A DNA stretch of 64,000 bases from Candidatus Aminicenantota bacterium (GTDB taxonomy: Bacteria; Acidobacteriota; Aminicenantia; Aminicenantales; Saccharicenantaceae). Shown in pieces: positions 16,422-25,559 of this stretch. Every line of letters starts with the position of its first letter. The stretch's first letter is position 1. The position numbers and the translations under genes were made by a program. The notes below the pieces were generated by a model that was given only the letters and a program-made list of their open reading frames with translations, was not told the origin of the DNA and did not search any database. Where the stretch lies: positions 1,248,239 through 1,312,238 of the forward strand of contig JAGNLW010000001.1 in the NCBI GenBank assembly GCA_017999365.1, read 5' to 3'.

Positions 16422-16716
16422 CCTGCGCTCGCTCGCCGAGATCGACCGGGTCATCCACGAGCCGGCCCGCCTGGCGCTGACGGCCATCCTCTCGGTCGTC
16501 GAGAGCGCCGACTTCCTCTATCTCCAGCGGGAGACCGGCCTGACCAAGGGCAACCTGTCCTCCCATCTGGCCAAGCTCGAAGAGGCCGGCTACGTGGCCA
16601 TCGAGAAGACCTACCGCGGACGGATCCCGCTGACCCTCGTCCGCCTGACCGACGCGGGCGCCGCGGCCTACAAGGCCTACCGGGCCCGGTTCAAGAAATT
16701 CCTGGAGAAAGCCTGA
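16411..16716 (+). CDS. winged-helix transcriptional regulator (HTH_34-like)
   Basis: 101 residues. The chain is almost entirely a winged helix: helix RLALTAILSVVESADFLYLQ, recognition region LTKGNLSSHLAKLEEAGYV, then the wing with KTYRGRIPLTLVRLT. This is the pattern of the small HTH_34/MarR-ArsR-like regulators often encoded beside ABC exporters. The start at 16411 is preferred to 16393 because GGAAGG lies at proper distance. It overlaps the membrane protein by 11 bases and its stop overlaps the ATPase start. It probably binds the palindrome at 15727. Confidence 0.85.
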   Translation: MPADLRSLAEIDRVIHEPARLALTAILSVVESADFLYLQRETGLTKGNLSSHLAKLEEAGYVAIEKTYRGRIPLTLVRLTDAGAAAYKAYRARFKKFLEKA

Positions 16717-17696
16717 TGTCCGCGACACCCATCATCCGCACGGAACGGCTCGGCCGCGACTTCAAGACCGTCACGGCCGTCGACGACCTGACCCTCGAGG
16801 TCCCGGCCGGCATCGTCTTCGGCTTCCTCGGCCCGAACGGGGCCGGCAAGACGACGACGATCCGCCTCCTCCTCGGCCTCCTCGAGCCCAGCCGCGGCCG
16901 GGCCGAGGTCCTGGGCCGCGACGTCCGCGGGGACGCCGGCGGGATCCGGGCCCTGGCCGGGGCCCTGCTCGAGCAGAACGGCCTCTACGAACGCCTCAGC
17001 GCGGCCGACAACCTCGACTACTACGGCCGCATCTGGCGCCTCCCCGCGGCCGACCGCCGGGCCCGCGTCCGCGAGCTCCTGACCCACTTCGGCCTCTGGG
17101 ACCGGCGCGACGAGCAGGCCGGCCGCTGGAGCCGGGGCATGAAGCAGAAGCTGGCCGTGGCCCGGACCCTCCTCCACCGGCCGCGCCTGGTCTTCCTCGA
17201 CGAGCCGACCGCCGGCCTCGATCCGGTCGCCGCCGCTTCGCTTCGCGACGACCTGGCCGGCCTGGCCGCCCGCGAGGGGACGACGATCTTCCTGACCACC
17301 CATAACCTCGACGAGACCGAGCGCCTCTGCCGCCGCGTCGCGGTCATCCGGGCCGGCCGCCTCATCGCCGAGGGCCCGGTCGAGGATCTCAAGCGGGGCC
17401 CCGCGGCGCCGGCGACCGACGTCCGCGGCCGCGGCCTAACGCCCGCCCTGGCCGACCGCCTCCGCGCCCTCGCCGGCGTGGCCCGCGTCGAGACGGCCGA
17501 CGGGCGGCTCGCGGTCTTCTGGGCCGGGGCCCCCGACACTCCGGCCCTGCTCCGCGCTCTCGTCGAGGGCGGCGCCGAGGTCGAGGGCATCGCCCCCCGC
17601 CAGGCCACCTTCGAGGACGCCTTCCTCAAGCTCGTCCGCGACACGGACGGCGGGACGGATACCGCACAGGAGAACGCCCCATGCTCCACGATCTGA
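16716..17696 (+). CDS. ABC transporter ATP-binding protein
   Basis: 326 residues, cytoplasmic ATPase of an ABC-2-type exporter. Walker A GPNGAGKTT is at about 39-47, the signature reads WSRGMKQK rather than LSGGxxQ at about 138-145, Walker B with LVFLDEPTAGLD at about 156-167, and the switch histidine in TTHN. The C-terminal 80 residues have the small accessory domain usual for this class. It begins inside the stop codon of the regulator and overlaps the permease by 16 bases, so the three are tightly coupled. The substrate is unknown; such pairs often export antibiotics, lipids or peptides. Confidence 0.93.
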   Translation: MSATPIIRTERLGRDFKTVTAVDDLTLEVPAGIVFGFLGPNGAGKTTTIRLLLGLLEPSRGRAEVLGRDVRGDAGGIRALAGALLEQNGLYERLSAADNLDYYGRIWRLPAADRRARVRELLTHFGLWDRRDEQAGRWSRGMKQKLAVARTLLHRPRLVFLDEPTAGLDPVAAASLRDDLAGLAAREGTTIFLTTHNLDETERLCRRVAVIRAGRLIAEGPVEDLKRGPAAPATDVRGRGLTPALADRLRALAGVARVETADGRLAVFWAGAPDTPALLRALVEGGAEVEGIAPRQATFEDAFLKLVRDTDGGTDTAQENAPCSTI

Positions 17697-18415
17697 AGAC
17701 CGTCGTTTGGAAAGAGATCAAGGAGATCCTAGGCCAGCAGGGCCGGTTCAAGGGCGGCAAGATGGGCATGCTCATCTTCCTGGCCGTCTTCGGCGCCTTC
17801 ATGCCCATCCAGAACGGACCGGACTGGATCCGATCGCCCTTCGTCCTTATCTACTGGTCCTGGGTCCCCTTCCTTCTGGCCAGCGGGGTCGTCGCCGACT
17901 CCTTCGCCGGCGAGCGCGAGCGCCACACGCTCGAGACGCTGCTGGCCAGCCGCCTGCCCGACCGGGCCATCCTGGCCGGCAAGATCGGGGCCGCCGTCGT
18001 CTACGCCTGGGGCCTGACCGTCGCCTGCGCCCTCCTGGGCGCGGCCGCCGTCACCGTCGCCCACGGTCACGGCCGGATCCTGTTCTACAGCGCGCCGCTC
18101 GCCGCGGGCATCCTCGGCCTGACCTTTCTCGTCGCCCTGCTGGCCTCGGGCCTGGGGGTCCTCGTCTCCCTGCGGGCGGCCACCGTCCGCCAGGCCCAGC
18201 AGACCTTCAGCGTCGTCTTCCTGCTGATGTTCGTCCCCCTGTTCATCCTGCCCATGTTGCCCGCGGCGTTCAAGGCCCGGCTGTTCGCCGCGCTCTCCGG
18301 CCTGGATCCCACCGCCGCGGCCCTCGCGGCCGCCGGTGTCCTGGTCGCGGTCAACGCGGCCGTCCTGGCCGCGGCGGACGCCCGCTTCCGCAGGAACCGG
18401 CTGATCCTCGACTGA
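17681..18415 (+). CDS. ABC-2-type transporter permease
   Basis: 244 residues with six hydrophobic segments. The amphipathic start (LKTVVWKEIKEIL) and the loop ADSFAGERERHTLETLLASRLPD between segments 2 and 3 are typical of ABC-2 permeases. It is the membrane half of the exporter formed with the ATPase just upstream; two copies of each would make the complex. AGGAG precedes the ATG within the end of the ATPase gene. Last gene of the operon, facing a convergent glycosyltransferase gene 35 bases away. Confidence 0.88.
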   Translation: MLHDLKTVVWKEIKEILGQQGRFKGGKMGMLIFLAVFGAFMPIQNGPDWIRSPFVLIYWSWVPFLLASGVVADSFAGERERHTLETLLASRLPDRAILAGKIGAAVVYAWGLTVACALLGAAAVTVAHGHGRILFYSAPLAAGILGLTFLVALLASGLGVLVSLRAATVRQAQQTFSVVFLLMFVPLFILPMLPAAFKARLFAALSGLDPTAAALAAAGVLVAVNAAVLAAADARFRRNRLILD

Positions 18416-18450
18416 CGGGAAACGGGAGAGAGCGGACGGAGGGGACGGCC

Positions 18451-19560
18451 TCAGGAAAGCTTGAGGCCCTTGCGGTGGGCCCGGTATTCGTAGACGCCGA
18501 TGATGCGCCGGGCCATGGCCTCGGCGGAATATTTCTCCAGGACGGCCTCCCGGGCGCCGGCCGCCAGGCGCGCGGCCAGGTTCTTGTCGAAGTGGACCTT
18601 GATCACGGCGTCGGCCAGGGCCCGGGCGTTGCGGGCCGGGACGAGGAAGCCCGATTCCCGATGGACGACGACGTCGCGGGCCGTCCCGACGTCGGCCGCG
18701 GCGACGGGCAGGCCCGAGGCCATGGCCTCGACGAGATATCCGCCCAAGCCGTCGAGATGGGAGAAGACGGCGAACATGTCGAGGGAGGCCAGGACCTGGG
18801 GCGCGTCCTTCCAACCGCCGAGGCGGTAGTGCACGCTCTCCGCGGGGGCCGCCGTTTCCGTTCCCTCTTCGGCCGCCCCGGAGTCCAGGCGCAGCGTGCC
18901 CTCGCCGAGGACGACGAAGCGGACCTTGGGGGATTGGGCCCGGGCCAGGGCGGCGGCTTCGAGCAGGGCCCGCAGCCCGCGCTCGTCCTCGAGCGGCAGG
19001 ACGGCCCCGACCAGGAAGTCGTCCTCGGCCAGGCCGAGCTCGCGTCGGACGAGGTCGCCCCGGGGCTCGGAGGTGAAACGCGACAGGTCGAGGCCCTGCG
19101 GCACGACCTCGACGCGCTCCTCGGCGACGCCGCCCCGGACGAGGATGGAGCGGACGGCGTCCGATCCGGCGATGAAGGCGTCGACGGCGGCCAAGGGCAG
19201 CTTGCCCTCGAGCGGTGAGGAATCGGCCGGCCGGGACAGGACGCGCAGGGGCACCTCGGCCGCGGCCGCCGCGGCCAGGCCCAGCCCGGCGCCGAAAGTA
19301 TCGTGGACGTGGACCAGCCGGCAGCCGCGGGCGCGCATGTAGCGGGCCAGGGTCCGGCGGACGGCGAAGGCGAAGCGCCCCCGCATCCGCAGCGGGATCG
19401 TCGACAGGCCCTCGGCCCGGGCCTTCTCGAGGAGAGCGCCGCCGGGCTCGGCCACGACGTGGGCGGTCAGGCCCTTCTTGAGGAGCTCGCGGGCGACGTA
19501 GAGCTCCTGGCGCTGGCTGTCCCGCCACTCCCGGCCGCTGTCGACGAGGAAGATGCTCAC
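18451..19560 (-). CDS. GT4-type glycosyltransferase
   Basis: 369 residues, a complete GT-B fold. The N-terminal half has the acceptor-side pattern (FLVDSGREWRDSQRQEL, VHVHDTFGAGLG); the C-terminal half has the GT4 donor site (VVPQGLDLSRF, VEAMASGLPVAAADVGTARDVV with the conserved EAMA glutamates nearby). It transfers a sugar from a nucleotide donor, probably in surface polysaccharide or lipopolysaccharide assembly. The start is GTG, with TAGGAT (19567-19572) only 6 bases upstream and no ribosome binding site, so the message may be leaderless. Confidence 0.87.
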   Translation of the reverse strand: MSIFLVDSGREWRDSQRQELYVARELLKKGLTAHVVAEPGGALLEKARAEGLSTIPLRMRGRFAFAVRRTLARYMRARGCRLVHVHDTFGAGLGLAAAAAAEVPLRVLSRPADSSPLEGKLPLAAVDAFIAGSDAVRSILVRGGVAEERVEVVPQGLDLSRFTSEPRGDLVRRELGLAEDDFLVGAVLPLEDERGLRALLEAAALARAQSPKVRFVVLGEGTLRLDSGAAEEGTETAAPAESVHYRLGGWKDAPQVLASLDMFAVFSHLDGLGGYLVEAMASGLPVAAADVGTARDVVVHRESGFLVPARNARALADAVIKVHFDKNLAARLAAGAREAVLEKYSAEAMARRIIGVYEYRAHRKGLKLS

Positions 19561-19593
19561 CCGGCTATCCTAGCACAGGAAGCCCATGTCCGC

Positions 19594-21150
19594 TTACTTG
19601 ACGTAGTCGCTCAGGCTGATGTTGCGGGCCTCGAGGGTCGAGCCCGTGATCTTGGCGATGGAGGCCAGGGCGATGTTGTAGTCGACCAGGGCCCGCATCT
19701 CCATGGTCCGGGCGCTGGCCAGGGCGTCCTGGTAGGTCAGGACGAAGTAGTTCGTCGACATCCCGACGTTGAGCTTCTTCATCTCGGCCTCGAGCTGGCG
19801 CTCTGCGAGCTCGCGGGCGACGCGGTAGGCGTCGACGGCCTTGGCCGCGGTCTCGAGGGTCCGGACGGCGTCGCTGGCCTCGAGGTAGACCTGCTGCTCC
19901 TGGCTCTTGAGGCGGGCCTGGGCCTGCTCGAGATCGAGCTTGGCGTAGGTGTAGTTGGCCCGGCCGACGACGTCCCCGAGGGGGATGGTCAGGGTCACGC
20001 CCGCGCTCCAGTTGTTGTAGAGGAACTTGAAGACGTCCTTGAAGGCCTGGGAAGCGCTGCCGGGGTCGCCGAGCGTGGGGGTCCCGAAGGGATTCTCCGG
20101 ATCGTAGATGAACTGCTGGCCGGAGATGCCCGGGCTGGCCTTGGTCACCTGAAGGTCGAGCTGGGGCAGGAGCCGGTTCTTGGCGACGCGGAAGTCGACG
20201 GTCTTCGAGCCGATCTGGGCCCGGGTGGTCTCGAACTCGGGCCGGCGGGCCATGGCCATGGCGCAGGCCTCGTCGACGGTGATGGCGTAGGGCTTGAACA
20301 CGGGCGCGTCGGCCGGCAGGAGGGCCTGCTTCCGGCCTTCGGGGTCGGCGCCCAGGTTGAGGAGCATCCGCAGCTGGTCCTGGTTGCGCTTGACCAGGGC
20401 CTCGGCCTGCAGGATGTCGGCCTCGCGGCGGGCCACGGTGGCCTCGGCGTTGAGGACCTCGATGGGGGCCTTGGTGCCGACCTGGACCTCGCGCTTGGTC
20501 TTGGCCAGGAGGTCGCGGCCGCTCTCGAGGGCCTGCCGCAGGGTCTTCAGGTTCTCGATGGAGTAGACCAGGTTCCAGTAGGCCGACTCGACGGAGAAGA
20601 CCGTGTCGATGAGGACGGACTTGAACTGGCTGCGGGAGGCCTCGAGATTGTGCTGGGCCACGACGATGGCCCGGCGGCTGACCGTCCAGCCGAAGTTCTT
20701 GAGCAGGGGCTGGGTCAGCGAGAAGTTCAGGCGGCCCGAATAGGAGGGATTGTAGCTCTGGAAGAGCTGGTTGTTCTTGGAATAGTCGTAGCTCAGGGAG
20801 GCCTGGAAGGTGCCGCCGAACGGGATCTGCTGGGACAGCGTGGCCGACGTGGTCGTGCCCCGGTTGACGTAGGTGCCGGCGCTCTGCAGGGACCAGGTCG
20901 AGAGCTGCTCGAAACGGTTCCCGGTCAGGTCGGCCGCTAAGGTCGGCATATAGACCTGCTTGGCCTGCGACAGGGTGGCCGAGGCCAGGCCGGGGCTGAT
21001 GACCTCGGCGGCGATGTTGAGGTTGTTCCGCAGGGCCCGGACGATGGAATCCTCCAGGGTCAGCGAGAGGTCCCCGGTCTCCTGGCCGAAGCCGAGGCCG
21101 GAGACGAGGAGCAGGGCGACAAGGGCGCCGAAGAGCCGTTTCTGGATCAT
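19594..21150 (-). CDS. TolC-family outer membrane channel protein
   Basis: 518 residues from the ATG at 21150, chosen for its GGAGG site and the signal peptide that follows (RLFGALVALLLVSGLGFGQ). The mature chain has the TolC layout of two homologous halves, each with long coiled-coil helices (QALVKRNQDQLRMLLNLG; ELAERQLEAEMKKLNVGM) and beta strands for the outer-membrane barrel. It would be the exit duct of an efflux or type I system. No adaptor lies beside it; it is divergent from the NEW3/ABC-permease cluster and could also serve the RND operon at 27.8 kb, which lacks a TolC (inference). Confidence 0.9.
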   Translation of the reverse strand: MIQKRLFGALVALLLVSGLGFGQETGDLSLTLEDSIVRALRNNLNIAAEVISPGLASATLSQAKQVYMPTLAADLTGNRFEQLSTWSLQSAGTYVNRGTTTSATLSQQIPFGGTFQASLSYDYSKNNQLFQSYNPSYSGRLNFSLTQPLLKNFGWTVSRRAIVVAQHNLEASRSQFKSVLIDTVFSVESAYWNLVYSIENLKTLRQALESGRDLLAKTKREVQVGTKAPIEVLNAEATVARREADILQAEALVKRNQDQLRMLLNLGADPEGRKQALLPADAPVFKPYAITVDEACAMAMARRPEFETTRAQIGSKTVDFRVAKNRLLPQLDLQVTKASPGISGQQFIYDPENPFGTPTLGDPGSASQAFKDVFKFLYNNWSAGVTLTIPLGDVVGRANYTYAKLDLEQAQARLKSQEQQVYLEASDAVRTLETAAKAVDAYRVARELAERQLEAEMKKLNVGMSTNYFVLTYQDALASARTMEMRALVDYNIALASIAKITGSTLEARNISLSDYVK

Positions 21151-21360
21151 GGCCGTCCTCCGATCGAGCGAATAGGGGAGTACTGTGAAGCTCACCCATT
21201 ATAATACGGCCGGCGCCGGATTTCGTTCCCCCCATAACCCCGGGGGCGGCGCGCCCGTATATCTTCCTGAAGCGTCCGTCGAGGACCGCCTCCGGCCGGG
21301 GGCTCGTCTTCGGCGGCGCCTTTAGGTTATGATAAGCCCGTCCCACACGGAGGCTCGCCG

Positions 21361-22851
21361 ATGAAAGTCCTCAAGACGTTCGCCGCCGCGGCCGTCGTCC
21401 TGGCCGCCGCCCTGGCCCTGGCCGCCCAGACCCAGGAATCCCAGAGCATGAAGCTCCTGCGCCTCAAGAGCGCCCAGCTCTCGCTCGAGCTGCGCAAGGC
21501 CGACTTCGACCGCTACCTCAAGCTCAAGGAGGACGGGCTGACCTCGGAGGCCGACTACGCCCAGCGCCAGACGGCCTACCTCCAGGCCCAGGTCGACTAC
21601 CAGCAGGCCCTCATCAACTTCATGGGCAGCGAGGCCCGCATCTCGGTCGCCAGCGCCGTCAAGTACCAGGACCGCAGCGGCAAGAAGTTCGTCCGGGTCT
21701 CCCTGCGCTACGCCTCCAAGGAGCTCAAGGAGCTGGCCAAGCTCAACATCAGCGCCGAGGACCTCTTCCCGCTCGACTTCATGAAGGAGATCAAGGACGT
21801 CTACGTCTCGCTCCTGTCGGAGGGCAAGATCATCTCCGATCCCTACGAGAAGTCGGTCGCCTCCATGCCCATCGAGACCGAGCGCGACGTCACCTTCCAG
21901 CTCCTCAAGGACGTCGAGAACCTCGACATCAGCGTCTCCTATTCCGGCAAGACCGAGACGACCGCGGTCTTCCTCCAGAAGGGCGTCAGCGCCAACATGG
22001 TCACCGTCAACTCGGCCCAGTTCTCCCAGGAGGCCGACCTCGAGAGCACGGCGACCTACGACCTGTCGCTCGAGAAGTTCAGCGGCGAGGCCAACGTCTT
22101 CAAGCTCGAGGCCGTCGACCTGCCCCAGCAGATCACCTACGAGTTCAGCGACCCGACGACGAGCGCCCGGCTGTCGCAGATCAAGTTCAGCGAGGGCGTC
22201 ACCAGCCTCAAGCTCCAGCTCAAGCTGTTCCTGCCCAAGAATCCCGACGAGAAGGTCGTCCTCGACCGGCCGCTCGAGTTCTTCGTCCTGGCCCTCGACA
22301 ACGACCAGACCCAGAGGCTCCGCGACATCGAGGCCGCGGCCGGCGGCGCGACGGGCATCGGCCTCGACGCCCTCGAGGGGCTCAAGGCCGGCCTGGCCAA
22401 GCTCGAGCTCATCCCCCGCGGCGTGCCCAAGGTCGAGGTCCAGGCCGTCAACCTCTACCACGAGATCAAGGCCGGCGACGACATCGCCATGGACGTGACC
22501 ATCCGCAACACGGGCACCCGCAAGCTCAACAACGTCCGCGTCTTCTGCGACCTGCCCCTCAACTGGCGGGTCGAGATCGCCCCCGACCTCATCGCCACCC
22601 TCGAGCAGAACAAGGACGAGGTCGTCAAGATCAAGTTCCTGCCGCCGGACGACGTCTCCGTCGGCGACTACGAGCCCAAGATCCGCACCGACGCCCGGGC
22701 CGACAACCGCCGGGTCGAGTCCGAGGACAAGATCGTCCGCATCCACATCACCTCGAAGGCCAACGTCATCGGCATCGGGGCCCTGGTGCTCCTGCTCGTG
22801 GGGCTCCTCGTCGGCATCGTCGTCTTCGGCATCAAGCTGACGCGGCGGTAA
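21361..22851 (+). CDS. membrane-anchored NEW3-domain protein with helical hairpin, ABC-transporter associated
   Basis: 496 residues. A signal peptide (about 1-22) is followed by a charged helical hairpin (about 28-85) that resembles the coiled coil of adaptor or TolC proteins. Beta-rich domains occupy about 90-370, and residues about 375-465 match the NPCBM-associated NEW3 beta-sandwich (DVTIRNTGTRKLNNVRVFCDLP). A single membrane segment closes the chain (about 468-490), so the bulk is outside the membrane. NEW3 proteins of this shape are commonly encoded with ABC-2 permeases, as here. GGAGG ribosome binding site; TATGAT at 21328 may be its -10 box. Confidence 0.75.
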   Translation: MKVLKTFAAAAVVLAAALALAAQTQESQSMKLLRLKSAQLSLELRKADFDRYLKLKEDGLTSEADYAQRQTAYLQAQVDYQQALINFMGSEARISVASAVKYQDRSGKKFVRVSLRYASKELKELAKLNISAEDLFPLDFMKEIKDVYVSLLSEGKIISDPYEKSVASMPIETERDVTFQLLKDVENLDISVSYSGKTETTAVFLQKGVSANMVTVNSAQFSQEADLESTATYDLSLEKFSGEANVFKLEAVDLPQQITYEFSDPTTSARLSQIKFSEGVTSLKLQLKLFLPKNPDEKVVLDRPLEFFVLALDNDQTQRLRDIEAAAGGATGIGLDALEGLKAGLAKLELIPRGVPKVEVQAVNLYHEIKAGDDIAMDVTIRNTGTRKLNNVRVFCDLPLNWRVEIAPDLIATLEQNKDEVVKIKFLPPDDVSVGDYEPKIRTDARADNRRVESEDKIVRIHITSKANVIGIGALVLLLVGLLVGIVVFGIKLTRR

Positions 22852-22867
22852 TCCCCGGGGGACGGCC

Positions 22868-24112
22868 ATGTGGAAGACGGTCGCTGGGAAAGAGGTCCTG
22901 GCGAACCTTCTCGGCTCCCGGTTCTACGTCGTCGTCCTGCTCGTGGCCGCGCTCGTGGCCACGAGCTTCTTCGTCATGGGCCGGGACTACAAGGCCCGGT
23001 TGGCCGACCACGACCTCATCAAGGCCAAGCCGGGCGAACCCGTCGCCGTCAACCCGCCCAATGCCCTGTCGATCGTGGCCAAGGGCCTCGACGAGGCCAT
23101 GTCCCGATCATTCGAAATCACGCCGATCGGCGTCACCGTGAGGGCCGGCCAGAAGTCGGGCAACACCGTCTTCGCCTTCTTCCCCGCCCCCGACTTCCTC
23201 TACGTCGTCCGCGTCGTGATGTCGCTCCTGGCCCTGCTCTTCGGCTTCGACCTCGTCAACCGCGAGAAGGAGGACGGCACGCTCCGCCTCGTCCTGGCCA
23301 ACCCGGTGCCGCGCGGCGCGGTCCTGTTCGGGAAGTGGGCCGGGAGCTTCGTCAGCCTGGCCGCGCCCTTCCTGCTGGTGACCGGGATCGGGCTGGCCGT
23401 CCTGGCCCTCGACCCGGCCATCCGCTTCACGGGCGGGCAGGTCGCGCGCCTGGCCCTCATCCTGGGCCTATCGCTCCTCTACATCGCCTTCTTCCTCAGC
23501 CTGGGCCTGCTCGTCTCGGCCCTGACCCGGCGGGCCTCGAGCGCCCTGGTCATCCTGCTTTTCGCCTGGGTCCTGGTCGTCTTCGTCCTGCCCAACCTGG
23601 GCACGCTCGTCGCCCGCCAGGCCGTCGAGGTGCCGTCCGTGCGGGCCCTCAGCGAGAAGCGCCAGCAGATCTGGACGCGGGAGGTCCTGCTGCGCATCCG
23701 CGGCCAGGGCGACTGGCCCTCGCACGTCAAGGCCATCGGCGCCGAGAACGACGCCCTCGAGGCCGACTACCGGGTCAAGTTCGAGCGGCTGGTGGCCCTA
23801 TCGAAGGCCATCAACCGCGTCTCGCCGGCGGCCGGCTTCGTCTACGCCGTGACCGAGATCGCCGGCACGGGCATCGGCGAGGAGAGCGCCTTCAAGCGGG
23901 AGGTCGTCCGCTACAAGAACGGCCTCCTCGGAAGCACCCTGGCCGCGCCCGACGGCGGTGTCGCCGACAACCCCGCCTTCCGCTACGCCTATCGGCCCCT
24001 GGGCGGGGTCTTGGCCGCGGGGGCGCTGTTCGACGCCGGCTGGCTCGCGGCGGGCGCGGTGCTGCTCTTCGCTTTGGCCTACGCCGCGTTCGTCCGCTAC
24101 GACGTGCGCTGA
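22868..24112 (+). CDS. ABC-2-type permease with large extracytoplasmic loop
   Basis: 414 residues. Membrane segment 1 (about 17-36) is followed by a loop of about 75 residues, then five closely spaced segments (about 112-250), a second long loop (about 250-375) and a final segment. The loop NREKEDGTLRLVLANPVPR is the ABC-2 permease coupling-helix motif. The gene starts 16 bases after the NEW3 gene and precedes a paralogous permease by 19 bases. The two could pair as a heterodimer. No ATPase is encoded in this cluster. Confidence 0.83.
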   Translation: MWKTVAGKEVLANLLGSRFYVVVLLVAALVATSFFVMGRDYKARLADHDLIKAKPGEPVAVNPPNALSIVAKGLDEAMSRSFEITPIGVTVRAGQKSGNTVFAFFPAPDFLYVVRVVMSLLALLFGFDLVNREKEDGTLRLVLANPVPRGAVLFGKWAGSFVSLAAPFLLVTGIGLAVLALDPAIRFTGGQVARLALILGLSLLYIAFFLSLGLLVSALTRRASSALVILLFAWVLVVFVLPNLGTLVARQAVEVPSVRALSEKRQQIWTREVLLRIRGQGDWPSHVKAIGAENDALEADYRVKFERLVALSKAINRVSPAAGFVYAVTEIAGTGIGEESAFKREVVRYKNGLLGSTLAAPDGGVADNPAFRYAYRPLGGVLAAGALFDAGWLAAGAVLLFALAYAAFVRYDVR

Positions 24113-24131
24113 GAGGGAGGACGGGAGGCCC

Positions 24132-25559
24132 ATGTTCCGAACGATCGTCCGCAAGGAGGTCCTGGGGCACATCCTGTCGTTCCGCTTCGTCGTGACCCTG
24201 GCCCTGCTCCTCGTCGTCGTGCCCGTGACGACCTTCGTCCTGACGAACGACACCCTGAGGCGCGTCGGCGACGAGTCCCAGCGGCGGGCCGAGCTCGAGA
24301 CCTACATGCGGACCTACGCCCACTTCAACCGCGTCTCGAACGTCCTGCGGACGGCCATGCCGCCCATCCCCTTCCACGTCCTGGTGCGCGGCCTTTCCGC
24401 CGAGGCCAACCTGTCCGAGCTCGACAACGATCCGCTGCCGGTCATGTTCCCGCTCGTCGACCTCGTCTTCGTCGTCTCCATCCTGATGAGCCTGGCCGCC
24501 CTCATCTTCGCCTACGACGCCGTCTGCGGCGAAAAGGAGGACGGCACGCTGAAGCTGGCCCTGTCCAACGACCTGTCACGGCCGGTGGTCATCCTGGCCA
24601 AGGTCGCCGGCGGGGCGGTCAGCCTGCTCGTGCCCTTCCTGATGTCGCTCGTCGTCGGGATGCTCGTCGTCCTCGTCCACCCCGGCGTCGGCTGGGGCGG
24701 CGCGGACTGGGCCGCCCTGGCGCTGCTCGCGGCCGCCTCAGCCCTCTACATCGTCCTCTTCTACGCCCTGGGCGTCTTCGTCTCGACACGCCACCACGCC
24801 GGCTCGGCCTCGATCATGACCTCGCTGCTCGTCTGGGTCCTGCTCGTGCTGGTCATCCCGAACCTGAGCCCGTACGTCGCCTCGTTCCTGTCCCCGACGC
24901 CTTCGCGCATCCGCACCGAGCGGGAGGTCCAGCGGTTGGGCGACACCGAGCGCGACGAGCTCGGCCGCAAGCTCCAGGCCGAGGCCCTGCGGCCGCTGCT
25001 GGTCAAATACCCCGTCCTGGCGGAGGGGCTGTCGGAGTCGGACCAGAAGCGCCTGGTCCAGAGGGACCCGGCGGCGCGCGAGGCCTTCGAGGCCCGGCGC
25101 AAAGCCGTGCAGGCGGCCTGGGACGAGGCCAACCGGGTCCAAAGCGCGAAAATCGAGGCTGTCCGGGCCGAGGCCGGGCGCCGGGAGGCGGCCCAGACGA
25201 GCCTGGCCCGCACCCTGTCCATGGTCTCGCCGCTGGCGACGTTCACCTACGTCGCGACCGATCTGACCTCGACGGGGATGCGGAACGAGGCCTACCTGGG
25301 ACGGCTGAGCGGCGTCTGGGACCGGGCCTTCTGGGATTACGCCCGGGCCAGGATCGACGGCCTGCAGGCCAAGGACCCGGCCACCGATTGGTGGAACACG
25401 GCCGTCGACATGAGCGACCGGCCCCGCTTCGAGTACCGCGAAGAGGCCCTCGGGGCGCGCGTGGCGGCCGCCCTGCCGGGGCTGCTGCTCCTGGCCGGCT
25501 ACGGCCTCGTCCTTTTCGCCCTGGCCTACGTCTCGTTCCTCCGCTACGACGTCCGTTAG
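24132..25559 (+). CDS. ABC-2-type permease, paralogue of the preceding gene
   Basis: 475 residues from the ATG at 24132, chosen for its GGGAGG site; the frame is open far upstream but only through the other permease gene. Topology is as in the neighbour: first segment (about 16-36), long loop, coupling motif GEKEDGTLKLALSNDLSRP, central membrane bundle, a long helical charged loop (about 255-350), last segment ending RYDVR. Identical C-terminal ends (RYDVR) in both permeases show recent common origin or a shared functional tail. The stop codon overlaps that of the PIN toxin gene on the other strand. Confidence 0.83.
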   Translation: MFRTIVRKEVLGHILSFRFVVTLALLLVVVPVTTFVLTNDTLRRVGDESQRRAELETYMRTYAHFNRVSNVLRTAMPPIPFHVLVRGLSAEANLSELDNDPLPVMFPLVDLVFVVSILMSLAALIFAYDAVCGEKEDGTLKLALSNDLSRPVVILAKVAGGAVSLLVPFLMSLVVGMLVVLVHPGVGWGGADWAALALLAAASALYIVLFYALGVFVSTRHHAGSASIMTSLLVWVLLVLVIPNLSPYVASFLSPTPSRIRTEREVQRLGDTERDELGRKLQAEALRPLLVKYPVLAEGLSESDQKRLVQRDPAAREAFEARRKAVQAAWDEANRVQSAKIEAVRAEAGRREAAQTSLARTLSMVSPLATFTYVATDLTSTGMRNEAYLGRLSGVWDRAFWDYARARIDGLQAKDPATDWWNTAVDMSDRPRFEYREEALGARVAAALPGLLLLAGYGLVLFALAYVSFLRYDVR

